Counted from the stretch's first letter, positions 1-9,381 are shown. The stretch is 64,000 nucleotides of DNA from Oceanobacillus neutriphilus (GCF_014645515.1 NZ_BMLW01000001.1:434001-498000), one strand, 5' to 3'. Notes: generated by a model not told the origin, from the letters alone. Program-made: numbers and translations.

Positions 1-1
1 A

Positions 2-493
2 ATAGCAGTATCAGGAGCATGCGTTGTAGCAGCCTGTATTAGCTATGTTGCTGCTGGTGGAAAAGACATTGATGAAATTTGGGAAATTGCTGTTAGAGTA
101 GCTGAAGAATCTAAAGGGTATGGAGCTGAATTTCCAAGTCCATCTCTATCCTTCCGAATTCAATATGTGCATAAGATTGTTCATAATTGTATTGAGGAAG
201 ACGCTATTACACGAATTGTTAACGAGTTGGGGACTGGTGTTGAAACGATTGAATCTATTCCTGCAGTTTTGGCAGTTGTACAGCTTGCTAAGGGAGATCC
301 AATGAAAGCTGCAAAAATCAGTGCAAGTTTAGGAGCTGATACTGACACTATCGGTGCTATTTCAGCAAGTATTTGTGGAGGGATAACTCCGTTTTTTGAT
401 GAAGGTGATGTATCGACAATTGAAGAAATCAATTCCTTAGATTTTTCTAAACTTGCGGAGAAAATACTTCCATTCTCACCATATTATACCTAG
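2..493 (+). CDS. ADP-ribosylglycohydrolase family protein, C-terminal part
   Basis: The open frame enters from the left edge and ends at TAG 491-493, so the start lies outside the window. The visible 163 residues contain the segment GADTDTIGAI near the C-terminus, which in the ADP-ribosylglycohydrolase (DraG-like) fold holds the metal-binding aspartates and threonine. Such enzymes remove ADP-ribose from proteins or small molecules, or act on related nucleoside glycosides. Here the substrate cannot be told. An internal ATG at 167 is in the same frame but sits inside the conserved domain and is not a start. Confidence 0.85.
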   Translation: MAVSGACVVAACISYVAAGGKDIDEIWEIAVRVAEESKGYGAEFPSPSLSFRIQYVHKIVHNCIEEDAITRIVNELGTGVETIESIPAVLAVVQLAKGDPMKAAKISASLGADTDTIGAISASICGGITPFFDEGDVSTIEEINSLDFSKLAEKILPFSPYYT

Positions 494-650
494 ATAGATA
501 TTTTGATTTTCCGATGAATAAGTGAATTAATCATATACTAACAGGAATAATGGTTAAAAAGCGGTAATTCATTTTAGGGTTGAATACTGCTATTGAATAG
601 AACTAACTAAGCCGTCTTTTTGAACCACTCAAGTAAGTGAACAATAGGCA

Positions 651-697
651 TGGTACCTCCATCATAAGTTGGTGAAGGTACCACCTTTATTTTATTA
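651..697 (+). terminator. Probable rho-independent terminator
   Basis: The arms TGGTACCT (651-658) and AGGTACCA (676-683) pair over 8 bp, with CCA/TGG possible inside, and are followed by a T-rich tract. It suits the end of the ADP-ribosylglycohydrolase transcript. The rest of 494-784 shows no gene. Confidence 0.6.
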
Positions 698-784
698 TCA
701 CAACATTAGCATCAGGAGAAAATAAATTAATACAAGGTAACCATGTGTTTTTAGTTACTGTATTTGGCTTCTTGATAGCGTATT

Positions 785-2179
785 TCAATCCACTTTTTCC
801 AGTACTCTCTTCCCAATAAGAACAGAAGTCACATGATCTCCGTTCCTTGAAAAATAAATCCTCTCTCCTGTTTCAGCTATAAAATCATTTTCAGATATCG
901 GGTAAAAGCAAGTAGCGAGCTCATTTCGATTTAAGTAAAGCAAATTATTTTGTATGGATACCGAAGCCTTATTTCCTTCTCCTGATTTATATAATCCAGA
1001 AAAGATACTTAAATCCAATGATTTATCAGACAGCACCTGACTTTTGTTGAATAGCTCTGCTGCCGGTATTTCTAAAATAGTATTTAATACAGAGACTAAT
1101 ATTTTCTCTGCCGGGACATCAGCCATATTAACCAAAATGGAAGCTGATATTCCTTTTTCTCCGATAACTTGAAAATTAGAAGAGACGCCCTTTACACTGC
1201 CTCCATGCCCAAACCGGGTGTATTCTCCGATAGAATTTATTTCAATCCCATAGCCATAATCCCCGCCATTAAGCAAACGAAAAGCAGTTGAAGTCATTTT
1301 TTTGATCATATTCTCTGCTATAATCTTTTTGCCATAGAAATTGCCATTTAAACGCAGCAGCTCTACAAATTTCATTAAATCTTCGGCAGATGTTTTCCAT
1401 GATCCATTCGTATAAATATCACCTACATCCCACCAGGCCGGCGAGTGAAAAACACCTGATTGCTTTTCTTTATAGGCATATAATTCCGTTACATTTTCTT
1501 TATTCGCAATCGACTCAGTAAGGAAAAAGGAATCTTGCATATCGAGCGGGAAAAATAATTTTTCTTCTACATATTTGATAAAAGGTGTTCCGCTAGCCAA
1601 TTCAATTATTTTTTGCAGCATCCCGAACCCTTCATTGGAATAATTAAATACTTTTCCAGGGGGGCCAAGCAATTCGAACTCCATATTGCTTATTTGTTCA
1701 ATCAATTCATCCGCTGTTTGTATGATAGTCTGCTCATCCGGATTCCATTTACCAAATAAAAATTCACCATCCGGATCATTTCTTATACTTCTGATACGGG
1801 CATTGTGAATGGAAGGTAATCCCGGCAATCCGCTGGTATGGGACATAAGGTGTCTGATTTCCAGCTGTTTCGCGTAATCTTCCCTTGGCCATTTCAAATT
1901 GGGCAGCCATTTTATCACCTTATCTGTGCTATTTAATTTACCCTCCTCCTCCAGCATCATAATCGTAAAACATGTCAAAGATTTGGTAATAGAAGCCAGG
2001 CCAAACACAGTATCCTTTGTAACAGGTAGCTTTTCGTCTACATTTCTATATCCATAATAATTTTCATATACACTTTTGCCATTTCGGTATACGGAAAGTG
2101 CCATACCGGGGATTTTTAATCCTTTACAGGTTTCGTTCAACTCATCGTTCAACTTGTCTTTGATAGATTCAGATATCAT
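785..2179 (-). CDS. Beta-lactamase-family serine hydrolase (class C/esterase type)
   Basis: This 464-residue protein has the three motifs of the penicillin-binding-protein-like serine hydrolases: S-I-T-K at residues 63-66 (nucleophile and general base), Y-S-N at 180-182, and H-G-G in FGHGGSVKG near residue 343. The family includes class C beta-lactamases, DD-peptidases and esterases such as EstB. There is no clear signal peptide, so a cytoplasmic esterase or peptidase is as likely as an antibiotic-degrading enzyme. The last 80 residues form a small lipocalin-like tail common in this family. The start ATG has AAGGAG 8 bases upstream. It is a single-gene unit, with the terminator of the next operon behind it. 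Confidence 0.85.
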   Translation of the reverse strand: MISESIKDKLNDELNETCKGLKIPGMALSVYRNGKSVYENYYGYRNVDEKLPVTKDTVFGLASITKSLTCFTIMMLEEEGKLNSTDKVIKWLPNLKWPREDYAKQLEIRHLMSHTSGLPGLPSIHNARIRSIRNDPDGEFLFGKWNPDEQTIIQTADELIEQISNMEFELLGPPGKVFNYSNEGFGMLQKIIELASGTPFIKYVEEKLFFPLDMQDSFFLTESIANKENVTELYAYKEKQSGVFHSPAWWDVGDIYTNGSWKTSAEDLMKFVELLRLNGNFYGKKIIAENMIKKMTSTAFRLLNGGDYGYGIEINSIGEYTRFGHGGSVKGVSSNFQVIGEKGISASILVNMADVPAEKILVSVLNTILEIPAAELFNKSQVLSDKSLDLSIFSGLYKSGEGNKASVSIQNNLLYLNRNELATCFYPISENDFIAETGERIYFSRNGDHVTSVLIGKRVLEKVD

Positions 2180-2293
2180 GATTAAAGTCTCCTTATGTAT
2201 TGTTTAATATAAAATAAGCCGTTAGTGTTGTATTTATTTTATCTAATAATATGAAACAATACTAATTTTCGATTTCCAAAGCTTTTTGATATT

Positions 2294-2348
2294 AAAAAAT
2301 CCTTTATATTGAACAGCCGGAATCTCTAGCTGAATCCAATATAAAGGA
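2294..2348 (-). terminator. Strong intrinsic terminator of the first PTS operon
   Basis: On the minus strand TCCTTTATATTG and CAATATAAAGGA (plus 2337-2348 and 2300-2311) form a perfect 12 bp stem followed by six T. It lies just behind the SIS gene and ends the operon that starts at 9109. Confidence 0.85.
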
Positions 2349-2358
2349 AATATGATTT

Positions 2359-3087
2359 TTAAAGGTTTACCCGTTCTCTATATCTGTCAATCAGAATTTG
2401 GTTGTGTGCGTCTGATCCTTCCAGGTTTCCACTTAAGAAAATAGGAGGTTCATAATTGTTTTCTGCCATCTGCTTGATAGACGCTGCAAAAACAGCATTT
2501 AATATAGCCGCACCAATTACAGTAGAGCTAGGTGAGAATTTTATTTTTACTTTTTCATGTGACAGAAGTGCATCTCCGATTGGTGCATGATTATCAATAA
2601 CTAAGTCCACTGCATCATACAGATACTCCCCGCTGTCATGACGTGATGGCTGACTGGATGAATATGCAATGGAAGTAATACCGATTACAAAAGCACCTTT
2701 ATCTTTAGCCATTTTTGCTGCGTCAACCGGTACAGGGTTTCTTCCAGAAGTGGAAAGAACAATGACAATATCCTCTGGACGGATATCCTGCTCCTCCATA
2801 AAAACCTTGGCGTAATCATTTTTTCTTTCCAAGTCTGATGAGCGGACAGCACCTTCATGAAGCATCAGCGGCTCATGAAAAATAGGATGGATTGGAACCA
2901 GTCCGCCCGCACGATAATAGACTTCCTCCGTTAAAATATGCGAATGCCCGCAGCCGAACAAATGAATAATTCCACCATTTTGAATAGCCTCTGCAACTTT
3001 TTGGGCTGCGTCTGCCATTGCCTTCTTTTCTTCTTTTTCTACTGTTTTCAGTAAATCTGTAATTTGATTAAAATACTGATGGATCAT
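2359..3087 (-). CDS. SIS-domain protein, UPF0309 type
   Basis: The 242-residue product has a SIS (sugar isomerase) phosphosugar-binding fold: GGIIHLFGCGHSH near residues 34-46 is the N-terminal glycine-rich part, and VLSTSGRNPVPVDAA around 110-125 is the Ser-rich phosphate loop. It is probably an isomerase or deaminase acting on the phosphosugar made by the PTS of the same operon. The open frame extends 49 codons further, but ATG 3087 is chosen because it has GGAGG upstream and overlaps the stop of the preceding creatininase gene as ATGA. It is the last gene of the operon. Substrate unknown. Confidence 0.8.
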   Translation of the reverse strand: MIHQYFNQITDLLKTVEKEEKKAMADAAQKVAEAIQNGGIIHLFGCGHSHILTEEVYYRAGGLVPIHPIFHEPLMLHEGAVRSSDLERKNDYAKVFMEEQDIRPEDIVIVLSTSGRNPVPVDAAKMAKDKGAFVIGITSIAYSSSQPSRHDSGEYLYDAVDLVIDNHAPIGDALLSHEKVKIKFSPSSTVIGAAILNAVFAASIKQMAENNYEPPIFLSGNLEGSDAHNQILIDRYRERVNL

Positions 3088-3830
3088 GATAATCCTCCTC
3101 TCTGCTTTATCTCTCCTAAACTTTCCATCATGCTGATTATATTTTCTAAAGCTATATCGATAATATATTTTCCCTTTTCCTCCGTTGCTAGACTGGCGTC
3201 TCCTAACACCGCTGACTCTGTGAAAGCCTCCCATGGTGTAGGCGTAGCATCAGCATACATCGGTATATCAGGTGTATCGGCAGGAGCTTTATCCATATTT
3301 ACGAATTCGGGCGCCAGATAAAGCATGTAAGATGTTTCTATCTCATCGGCATGGAAATAAGTATTGTGAGAAGCATTTTTATCACGAATTTCAGCTGCAG
3401 CCTTATTCATGCCTGGATAAAAGAAATAGAATACACGTAACTCCGGACAAGATTCATATAATTCACGGGCTGCCTCTTTTAAAGCAGTCTGATTTCCCAA
3501 GTGCCCATTCACCATGGCAAATGTTTTAAATCCTTGTTTATACAGACTTTCTCCGATATCAACCAGAAATGCGATAAGGGAGCGATTACTTATATTAATA
3601 CTCCCCGGAAAATCACGCAGACTCCACACCTGACCATAAGGTAAAGTAGGCAGTACCAGTCCGTTCACACGTTCCGCTATTTTTTGTGACAAACGTTCTG
3701 CAAGAATATTATCTGTTCCAAGCGGTAAGTGTGGTCCGTGTGCCTCTACTGCACCAATTGGTAAAATAGCAATTTTAGATTGATTAATTTTCTCCTTTAC
3801 CTCAAATGAATTTTCATATTGGAATTCCAT
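3084..3830 (-). CDS. Creatininase-family amidohydrolase (first copy)
   Basis: This 248-residue protein has the creatininase metal site: E29 and H31 in GAVEAHGPHLPLGTDN with D40, and the NGHLGN block near residue 112. The family hydrolyses cyclic or linear amides using two metal ions (creatinine amidohydrolase, MftE, FAPy deformylase). ATG 3830 is preferred over GTG 3860 because AGGAG lies 8 bases before it. It is translated between the phosphotriesterase-like gene and the SIS gene, overlapping the latter by 4 bp. It is a diverged paralogue of the protein at 14436-15167. The substrate is unknown; creatinine itself is unlikely in this context. Confidence 0.8.
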   Translation of the reverse strand: MEFQYENSFEVKEKINQSKIAILPIGAVEAHGPHLPLGTDNILAERLSQKIAERVNGLVLPTLPYGQVWSLRDFPGSINISNRSLIAFLVDIGESLYKQGFKTFAMVNGHLGNQTALKEAARELYESCPELRVFYFFYPGMNKAAAEIRDKNASHNTYFHADEIETSYMLYLAPEFVNMDKAPADTPDIPMYADATPTPWEAFTESAVLGDASLATEEKGKYIIDIALENIISMMESLGEIKQRGGLS

Positions 3831-3887
3831 TTTTTCATCTCCTGAATTTTCATCTATCACTTTAAAGTTTAAATGGTTTACAACACT

Positions 3888-4880
3888 CTATTTTTTAAAT
3901 GTAAAGCAGCGGGCCGGATTTTGAATAAAGAACTTATCGATTAATTTCTCACCATCAAATCCGTTTTTATATGCCTCATCAATAAAGCGCGGCACCCATT
4001 TCCCAATGATATATTCCAGTCCTAATCCATAGTCATAATACTTGTAATAGGACTTTCTTGCTGTATCCCCACTGACGAGAATCTGATCTTCATACCCTTT
4101 TTTAACCAGATCCAATATACATTGAATACGTGTACTTTCCGGAGCATATTTAATTTTTGAAATACCATCAAAGGAAAGATATGCACCTGTTTGTGCAATT
4201 TGCTCATGATAGTAAGGGTCCGGATTACGATCCATATGTCCAAAGCTCATATATTCCAGATTAACGTTTTCCTTTTGCAGCAGTTCTATTTGTTCGAGTC
4301 CCATCGTCCCGGCTTCTGTATGGGAATGCATCGGGGCTTTTGTTTCATGGTGCGCAATCGCTACTGCGCGCAATGTTTTTTCTTCTAAAGGTGTTATTCG
4401 GTTATAACCGGTACCAAATTTCACCTGTCCGCCTCTTATTCCAGTACCTTCTAACCCTTCTTCTATTTCACGAATGACAAAATCAGCCAGCTCATTAACC
4501 GATTTTGCATCAATCCATTGATAATACGTCGCATAATCCCCGGTCACTTTTTTAACATGCTCTGGTATTGACGCATCCCAGAGAAAGCTTTTATTAAATC
4601 CAGCTGTACCAATAATCGTAATCCCTGTCTCTTCCGCAATTTCCTTCACTGCTTGAATATCACGTCCATAATCTACAGCAGTCGCATCCACAATTGCCTG
4701 TCCGCCAAGCTTTTGAAAATCCAGGACATCCAGTTTTGACTTCTCTTTATCATCCAGAAGCAAATCATCCTTTTTCTGCTCGACCCAGTATGGCGGCCGG
4801 CAGACGATATGTTCATGCGAATAGGTAAATCCTAATGTTGATGGCTTTATATCACCGTGAATTGTTCTGATAAAACTCAT
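3888..4880 (-). CDS. Phosphotriesterase-family hydrolase (Php/YhfV-like, first copy)
   Basis: The 330-residue TIM-barrel amidohydrolase shows the binuclear metal ligands in order: H22 and H24 (YSHEH), K153 in GGQVKFGTG, H186 in HSHTEAGTMG, H214 in SFGHMDRNPD and D271 in VSGDTAR. The family includes bacterial phosphotriesterases, lactonases and the E. coli Php protein encoded as yhfV in the yhf operon. A natural lactone or phosphosugar lactone is more plausible than an organophosphate. ATG 4880 is used because GGAG is 8 bases upstream; the GTG at 4889 overlaps that site. The operon partners are the PTS genes and a creatininase. The paralogue is at 12898-13815. Confidence 0.85.
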   Translation of the reverse strand: MSFIRTIHGDIKPSTLGFTYSHEHIVCRPPYWVEQKKDDLLLDDKEKSKLDVLDFQKLGGQAIVDATAVDYGRDIQAVKEIAEETGITIIGTAGFNKSFLWDASIPEHVKKVTGDYATYYQWIDAKSVNELADFVIREIEEGLEGTGIRGGQVKFGTGYNRITPLEEKTLRAVAIAHHETKAPMHSHTEAGTMGLEQIELLQKENVNLEYMSFGHMDRNPDPYYHEQIAQTGAYLSFDGISKIKYAPESTRIQCILDLVKKGYEDQILVSGDTARKSYYKYYDYGLGLEYIIGKWVPRFIDEAYKNGFDGEKLIDKFFIQNPARCFTFKK

Positions 4881-4928
4881 TGGAATCACTCCAGTTAATC
4901 ATTTTTTGTTAAAATATTTCCCTTTATT

Positions 4929-6224
4929 TTAGAAGAGTAGCTGTGCTAAAAGCCGAATGATCGGCCCCAATATAAACATATCTGAATCAGCTGCCCACAT
5001 GGCCGTATCTGGAACAGTACCTGGCAAAAGCATTTTCACCATGATAAATTGTCCCCATGCAACGACTGTAGCGGTAATAAATCCGCCCATGACAGCTCCT
5101 CTGACACCACCTGTTGCATTTCCGAATACGCCGGCAGTTGCAGAGTGAAAGAACAACACAATCATTGTCGGTACGAATACATAACTAACGGTATTCCCTA
5201 AAACAACTAACCAGATTAAAGCTCCGACAAACGCTCCAAGGAACCCTAAAATAACGGCATTCGGTGCAAAGGGAAACACAACCGGACTATCCAATGCAGG
5301 CTTTGCTCCCGGCACAATTTTAGTTGCGATCCCTTTAAAAGCAGGGACCATTTCCCCGATAAACATACGTACCCCTAAAAGAACAACCGCAATACCTGCT
5401 GCAAATGTGAAGGATTGAATAATTGCATATACAATAAAGTTCTGTTCTCCAGCAGCTGCCACCAGCTCTTGTGCTCCCGGTGTATCTTTAAACGAAATAA
5501 TAATTGCTCCGACTAAAAATAACAGTCCCATTGTCAACGCTGTAATAACATTTGAATCTCTTAAAAACTCCAGTCCTTTTGGCAGTTTAATTTTTTCAGA
5601 GTCATTTTCTTTGTTACCAAGATACTTACCTGCTAAAGCACTTAATAAAGAAACAGAAGCAGACGTATGACCGAGGGCAATATTATCGTTGCCCATAATT
5701 TTCCGCATGAATGGCTGTGTTAATGCAGGCTGAATGGTCCAGTATAATCCCATAATAATCGCCAGGAAGATGACCAGCTTAATAAAGGAAACATCTCCAA
5801 CTGTTTGAATCACAATTCCTGCGAAAATGGTCGTCGTCCAAAACATCATATGTCCAGTCAAATAAATGTATTTCAGCTTCGTAAATCTGGCTAAGAGAAC
5901 ATTTATTACAAAGCCTAGTGTCATTGCCAAAGTAACCGCACTTCCATACCTTGCGTTAAACACTTCCTGCCCCATAAAACTTCCAAGCGGCTCTTCTGAT
6001 AAATTAAATACTTCCTTCCACAGCGGTTCAAACACTGTCAAAGCACCGGTAATGACGCCTGCTCCAGCGGAGATAATCAAAAATCCAATGATAGCTTTAA
6101 ATGTGCCGCTAATTACCTGACTGGTGCTTTTTTTCTGTAAAAGTAATCCTAAAAGAACGATAAAGCCCAGCAACATTGCTGCCTGTCCAAAAATATTTGT
6201 GGCAATCCAGAAAATTACGTCCAT
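4929..6224 (-). CDS. PTS EIIC, ascorbate (UlaA/SgaT) type, first copy
   Basis: A 431-residue very hydrophobic membrane protein with about ten or more spans and the conserved segment RFTKLKYIYLTGHMMFW near residue 115, typical of UlaA-type EIIC permeases. It forms the channel through which the substrate is phosphorylated on entry, with the IIB and IIA genes directly upstream in the same operon. AGGAGGG precedes the ATG. The ascorbate-type family also carries other sugar acids and pentitol-like compounds, and no ascorbate-pathway genes (ulaD, E, F or G) are visible, so another substrate is likely. Confidence 0.85.
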   Translation of the reverse strand: MDVIFWIATNIFGQAAMLLGFIVLLGLLLQKKSTSQVISGTFKAIIGFLIISAGAGVITGALTVFEPLWKEVFNLSEEPLGSFMGQEVFNARYGSAVTLAMTLGFVINVLLARFTKLKYIYLTGHMMFWTTTIFAGIVIQTVGDVSFIKLVIFLAIIMGLYWTIQPALTQPFMRKIMGNDNIALGHTSASVSLLSALAGKYLGNKENDSEKIKLPKGLEFLRDSNVITALTMGLLFLVGAIIISFKDTPGAQELVAAAGEQNFIVYAIIQSFTFAAGIAVVLLGVRMFIGEMVPAFKGIATKIVPGAKPALDSPVVFPFAPNAVILGFLGAFVGALIWLVVLGNTVSYVFVPTMIVLFFHSATAGVFGNATGGVRGAVMGGFITATVVAWGQFIMVKMLLPGTVPDTAMWAADSDMFILGPIIRLLAQLLF

Positions 6225-6244
6225 TGTAATCCCCTCCTATTTGT

Positions 6245-6520
6245 TTAATTCACCAGATTTTCATCTATTACTTTATTGATTTCATCCATGTCAAAATAGT
6301 TATTAACAATAAGAATTTTTGCCTGATGATCTGTCAAACTCTCTGCCAATTCATTGCCGGTAATGATATAATCCGCTCCCATATTGGATGCGGAGGAAAC
6401 ATCCGTATGTTCCACGTCAGCACTGATTCCCCTATCTGCTAATGCCTGCTCTACATTCATTTTTAAAATCAGACTTGTTCCCTGGCCTAATCCACAAACT
6501 GCTAATACCTTTATCATCAT
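6245..6520 (-). CDS. PTS EIIB, ascorbate/lactose type
   Basis: A small 91-residue phosphocarrier with the P-loop-like active site CGLGQGTS; C9 is the predicted phosphorylation site. It accepts phosphate from the IIA protein encoded just upstream and passes it to the sugar bound by EIIC. The start ATG lies 6 bases after GGAG, which itself lies inside the end of the IIA gene, so the two are probably translationally coupled. Confidence 0.85.
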   Translation of the reverse strand: MMIKVLAVCGLGQGTSLILKMNVEQALADRGISADVEHTDVSSASNMGADYIITGNELAESLTDHQAKILIVNNYFDMDEINKVIDENLVN

Positions 6521-6961
6521 TCATCGCTCCATTTCCACTATATTTTTTATTTCTTCATACGTTGTTGCATGTGTTAATTTTTCTATATTTACAGGATCGT
6601 TAAGAAGCATTGTAAGCTTCCGGAGCAGTGTTAAATGCTCGTCACTGGATGATGCGCCTAAACCAAATACAAGACGGACCGGATCATTGGATGAATGTCC
6701 AAATTCTATAGGATTCTTTAATTGCACCAGGGAGACAGATGCTTCCTTTACCCCATCCTCCGGCCTTGCATGCGGAATAGCAATGTGGGGTGCCAAAACA
6801 AAATATGGTCCGTTTTCTTTATACGCATTTTTCATTGCTTCAATATATGATCCCTCTATAAGCTCATCCTCTGCTAAGAGGTCACCAGCAGCTTCAATCG
6901 CTTCATAAGCATTAGAAACCTCCACACCAAACTTTACGATACTTTCTTCTAAAAACTTCAT
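6521..6961 (-). CDS. PTS EIIA, mannitol/fructose-ascorbate type
   Basis: The 146-residue protein has the EIIA-2 fold with the phosphorylated histidine H64 in APHIAIPHARPEDG. It takes phosphate from HPr and gives it to the IIB protein, whose gene begins directly after this stop codon. AGGTGG lies upstream of the start. Its counterpart in the second operon (10876-11310) has its histidine at the same residue number. Confidence 0.88.
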   Translation of the reverse strand: MKFLEESIVKFGVEVSNAYEAIEAAGDLLAEDELIEGSYIEAMKNAYKENGPYFVLAPHIAIPHARPEDGVKEASVSLVQLKNPIEFGHSSNDPVRLVFGLGASSSDEHLTLLRKLTMLLNDPVNIEKLTHATTYEEIKNIVEMER

Positions 6962-6982
6962 AATCTATTAACCACCTGCCCT

Positions 6983-9109
6983 TTACTGCTGATTGGCTTC
7001 CGTTGAATAGCGCTGTATCCAATCCACGATAGCCTGTTTATCTCTGGTTGCTATAATTTCTTTCTTTATCTCTTTATTGGAAAACAGCTTTGTTAACTGT
7101 GATAAGGCTTTTAAATGCTGTTCGTTATCTTTGGAAGCCAATATGACGATAATTGCTGCCGGTTTCCCTAACATATCTACTGGTTCTTCCAGATGAAGCA
7201 TACTCATCCCTGTTGTAATCACACCGTCATCCGGATTGGCATGAGGAAGTGCAAATTGATCAGATATTACAATATAAGGACCTGATTGATGCACATTTTC
7301 AATCATCTTATATAGATAGTTTTCTTTAATATATCCTTGCTTCAGCAATGGCTCAGAAGCGATTTTAATCGCATCCTCCCATCCTTGAGCCTGTTTTTTC
7401 AATACCATTCTGTCAGGAGGCAACAGTTCCATTAAATCGGGCTTTTCTGTTTTACTTCCGGTATGAAAAGGCGAATAAAGATAACTTCGAATCTCTTCAG
7501 AAAGTAATTCATTATGCTCAATAACCGCATATTTTCTTACAATGTCCATAAGTGTCTCAACAGAATAAATCTGATTGCCCTGTGAACAATTGAACAAACT
7601 ATTTACTCTTTTTAATAGCTGCTCCTTTTCCTTGTTGTCCAAAACCGGATCAACGACAAATACTGGAATACCACGATTGGGAAGAGGAATAGTTGAAACG
7701 ATAAAATCTGCTTCTAAATTCATTTTTTCATATTCTCTTAATGAGGTAACACCAATCATCTCCACATCAGAGAACAATCCTTCAAGCTGACTCTCCAGCA
7801 GTCTCGATGTTCCCAGTCCATTCGTACAGACGATAAGCATCCTTGTCCGGGTTTTCTCCAGCTGAACTCCTTCCTTACGAAGCCAGCCGCCAAAATGCAT
7901 GGCAAGAAAAGCTATTTCATTTTCATTGATTGGCTGACCAATTACATTTTCGAAATGGTGCACAACTTTTTTTGTCAAATGGAAAACTTCCGGATAATTT
8001 CGTTTAACCGAATCACACAAAGTATTTTCAATCTCAATTCCATATTTCATGCGATAGAAAGCCGGCTTCACATGCAGAAGTAAATTTTGAATCATTTGTT
8101 CAGAATCACGAAACTCAATCGCAGCATACAATTGAAAATCACGAATCATCTTTTTTACTACTTGAAGCAATGTGTTCATTTCCCCACTTTTAAACTGTGG
8201 ACTAAAGTTGTAATTCACTTTGGCACCAAGGAGGTATTTCGAAAAATAAAATCGTTCATCTAAAGGTATCTCTATCTTTAAGGCTGCTGATAAATTATGA
8301 CATAACGCACTTATTCCTCTATATTCATCCGTTGCTTGGATAACTTCTTTTTCAACAACATCCACTTCAACAGATTCTTCTTTTGCAATCCGTTTCAAAA
8401 AGAAATGGAACCAGACAACAATATTCGTTAACACTTCATCCGTAAGTTCAACCATAAATTGCTTTTCATACTCATTTAACAATTGATTTAACAACTGCAT
8501 CCACGAAAGATTGAATATAGAGTAAGGTTTATACGCCTGATTTCCAGTGTTTATTGGTGTATTAAATAAATTGGTTAGATAGTTATACCATCCTTCTTTT
8601 GGTATAACTATAGATAAACAGTGAATCAGCACTCTCCTGATATCGTTTTCATTTCCTTCTAAAGTGTAACCGGCTTTGCGTTGCGGATATAAGTGCAGTT
8701 GGTACGTTACTAGTTTGTCCTTTAATTTTCTTATATCCTCTAATGCGGTATTTCTGCTCACTTGAAAAAGCTCCCGAATATCCTCCAGAAAATATGCCTT
8801 ATCTCCTCCAGTCAGATGAAGATAAATCCATGCCTGTCTTTCTTCAGCAGAGAATTCATAATACATTACTTCAGGTGCAGTAAAATTGGCCAGAATTTCC
8901 TTTTTCGCTTCTTTTTCTATATATAGGCCTTGCCCTCTCACTTGTTTCACTGCACCAAGATGATTTTCGCTCAACCAATCATTGATCTTATCGAGATCAC
9001 TATAAATGGTACGTCGTGATACATTTAACATTGCTGCAAGTTTCTGAATAGTAATGTATCCATTCTGTTTCAATAACTGATTTAAAACCGCCATACTGCG
9101 CTGATCCAT
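6983..9109 (-). CDS. PRD-domain transcriptional activator (MtlR/LicR-like)
   Basis: This 708-residue regulator has an N-terminal HTH (residues 1-60), a second winged HTH (about 105-140), two PTS regulation domains (about 190-405), an EIIB-like domain with Cys in CTNGLGTS, and a C-terminal EIIA domain with His in FALPHANPDDG. PRD activators of this layout are switched by PTS phosphorylation and usually activate the operon that encodes their own PTS. It is the first gene of the operon and is read from a promoter at 9161-9189. GGAGGTG precedes the ATG. It is likely a direct activator of the genes behind it. Confidence 0.9.
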   Translation of the reverse strand: MDQRSMAVLNQLLKQNGYITIQKLAAMLNVSRRTIYSDLDKINDWLSENHLGAVKQVRGQGLYIEKEAKKEILANFTAPEVMYYEFSAEERQAWIYLHLTGGDKAYFLEDIRELFQVSRNTALEDIRKLKDKLVTYQLHLYPQRKAGYTLEGNENDIRRVLIHCLSIVIPKEGWYNYLTNLFNTPINTGNQAYKPYSIFNLSWMQLLNQLLNEYEKQFMVELTDEVLTNIVVWFHFFLKRIAKEESVEVDVVEKEVIQATDEYRGISALCHNLSAALKIEIPLDERFYFSKYLLGAKVNYNFSPQFKSGEMNTLLQVVKKMIRDFQLYAAIEFRDSEQMIQNLLLHVKPAFYRMKYGIEIENTLCDSVKRNYPEVFHLTKKVVHHFENVIGQPINENEIAFLAMHFGGWLRKEGVQLEKTRTRMLIVCTNGLGTSRLLESQLEGLFSDVEMIGVTSLREYEKMNLEADFIVSTIPLPNRGIPVFVVDPVLDNKEKEQLLKRVNSLFNCSQGNQIYSVETLMDIVRKYAVIEHNELLSEEIRSYLYSPFHTGSKTEKPDLMELLPPDRMVLKKQAQGWEDAIKIASEPLLKQGYIKENYLYKMIENVHQSGPYIVISDQFALPHANPDDGVITTGMSMLHLEEPVDMLGKPAAIIVILASKDNEQHLKALSQLTKLFSNKEIKKEIIATRDKQAIVDWIQRYSTEANQQ

Positions 9110-9158
9110 TATTCGACACCTCCAATCTGCCTTTTAAAATTAGTATGTGCCGTTATCT

Positions 9159-9191
9159 TTATTATAGTAAGAACTTATTATTACAGTAAGA
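9159..9191 (-). promoter_or_regulatory. Promoter with direct repeats before the PRD-PTS operon
   Basis: On the minus strand TTACTG (-35, 9184-9189) and TATAAT (-10, 9161-9166) are 17 bp apart. Both elements lie inside a near-perfect direct repeat TCTTACTRTAATAA (9178-9191 and 9159-9172, period 19), a possible regulator site. The promoter matches are direct; the operator role is inferred. Confidence 0.6.
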
Positions 9192-9245
9192 CCAAATGAA
9201 CCACAGGGAATTTTGTAAAAATGGGCGGAAGTTCTAAGGCATTTT

Positions 9246-9314
9246 TCAGAAGCAATAGGACACGCCTTTTCCATATTGCTTCTTCAGCATACTCTTAGTT
9301 GTTCTTTTAGACAT
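9246..9314 (-). pseudogene. 22-codon ORF, possible transposase 5' stump
   Basis: A short basic ORF beginning MSKRTTKSMLKKQYGKG starts at 9314 with GGGAG 8 bases upstream and stops at TGA 9246. The ribosome binding site lies in the 3' arm of a long hairpin (9321-9381). Basic N-termini and masked ribosome sites are typical of insertion sequence transposases, so this may be the beginning of a deleted transposase gene. I do not recognise a specific family. The neighbouring 9192-9245 shows nothing. Confidence 0.3.
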
Positions 9315-9320
9315 AATAAA

Positions 9321-9381
9321 CGCTCCCTTTATAATAGACAGAGAATTTTTTATGATTCCCTGTCCCACTATAAAGAGAGCG
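9321..9381 (-). other. Long near-perfect hairpin behind csbD
   Basis: The arms 9321-9346 and 9355-9381 pair over about 26 bp with one bulge. All sequence differences between the arms become G-U pairs in the minus-strand RNA but not in the plus-strand RNA, which indicates the minus strand is the folded one. It could act as the terminator of csbD or mask the start of the small ORF at 9314. The T-tract behind it (TTTATT) is weak. Confidence 0.6.

Noticed and set aside
3064..3529. Plus-strand ORFs opposite the creatininase and SIS genes
   Set aside because: They are antisense shadows of well-supported minus-strand genes.
4929..6224. L-ascorbate utilisation operon (ula)
   Set aside because: The PTS is of the UlaA type, but no ulaD, ulaE, ulaF or ulaG-like genes are present and the enzyme partners differ.
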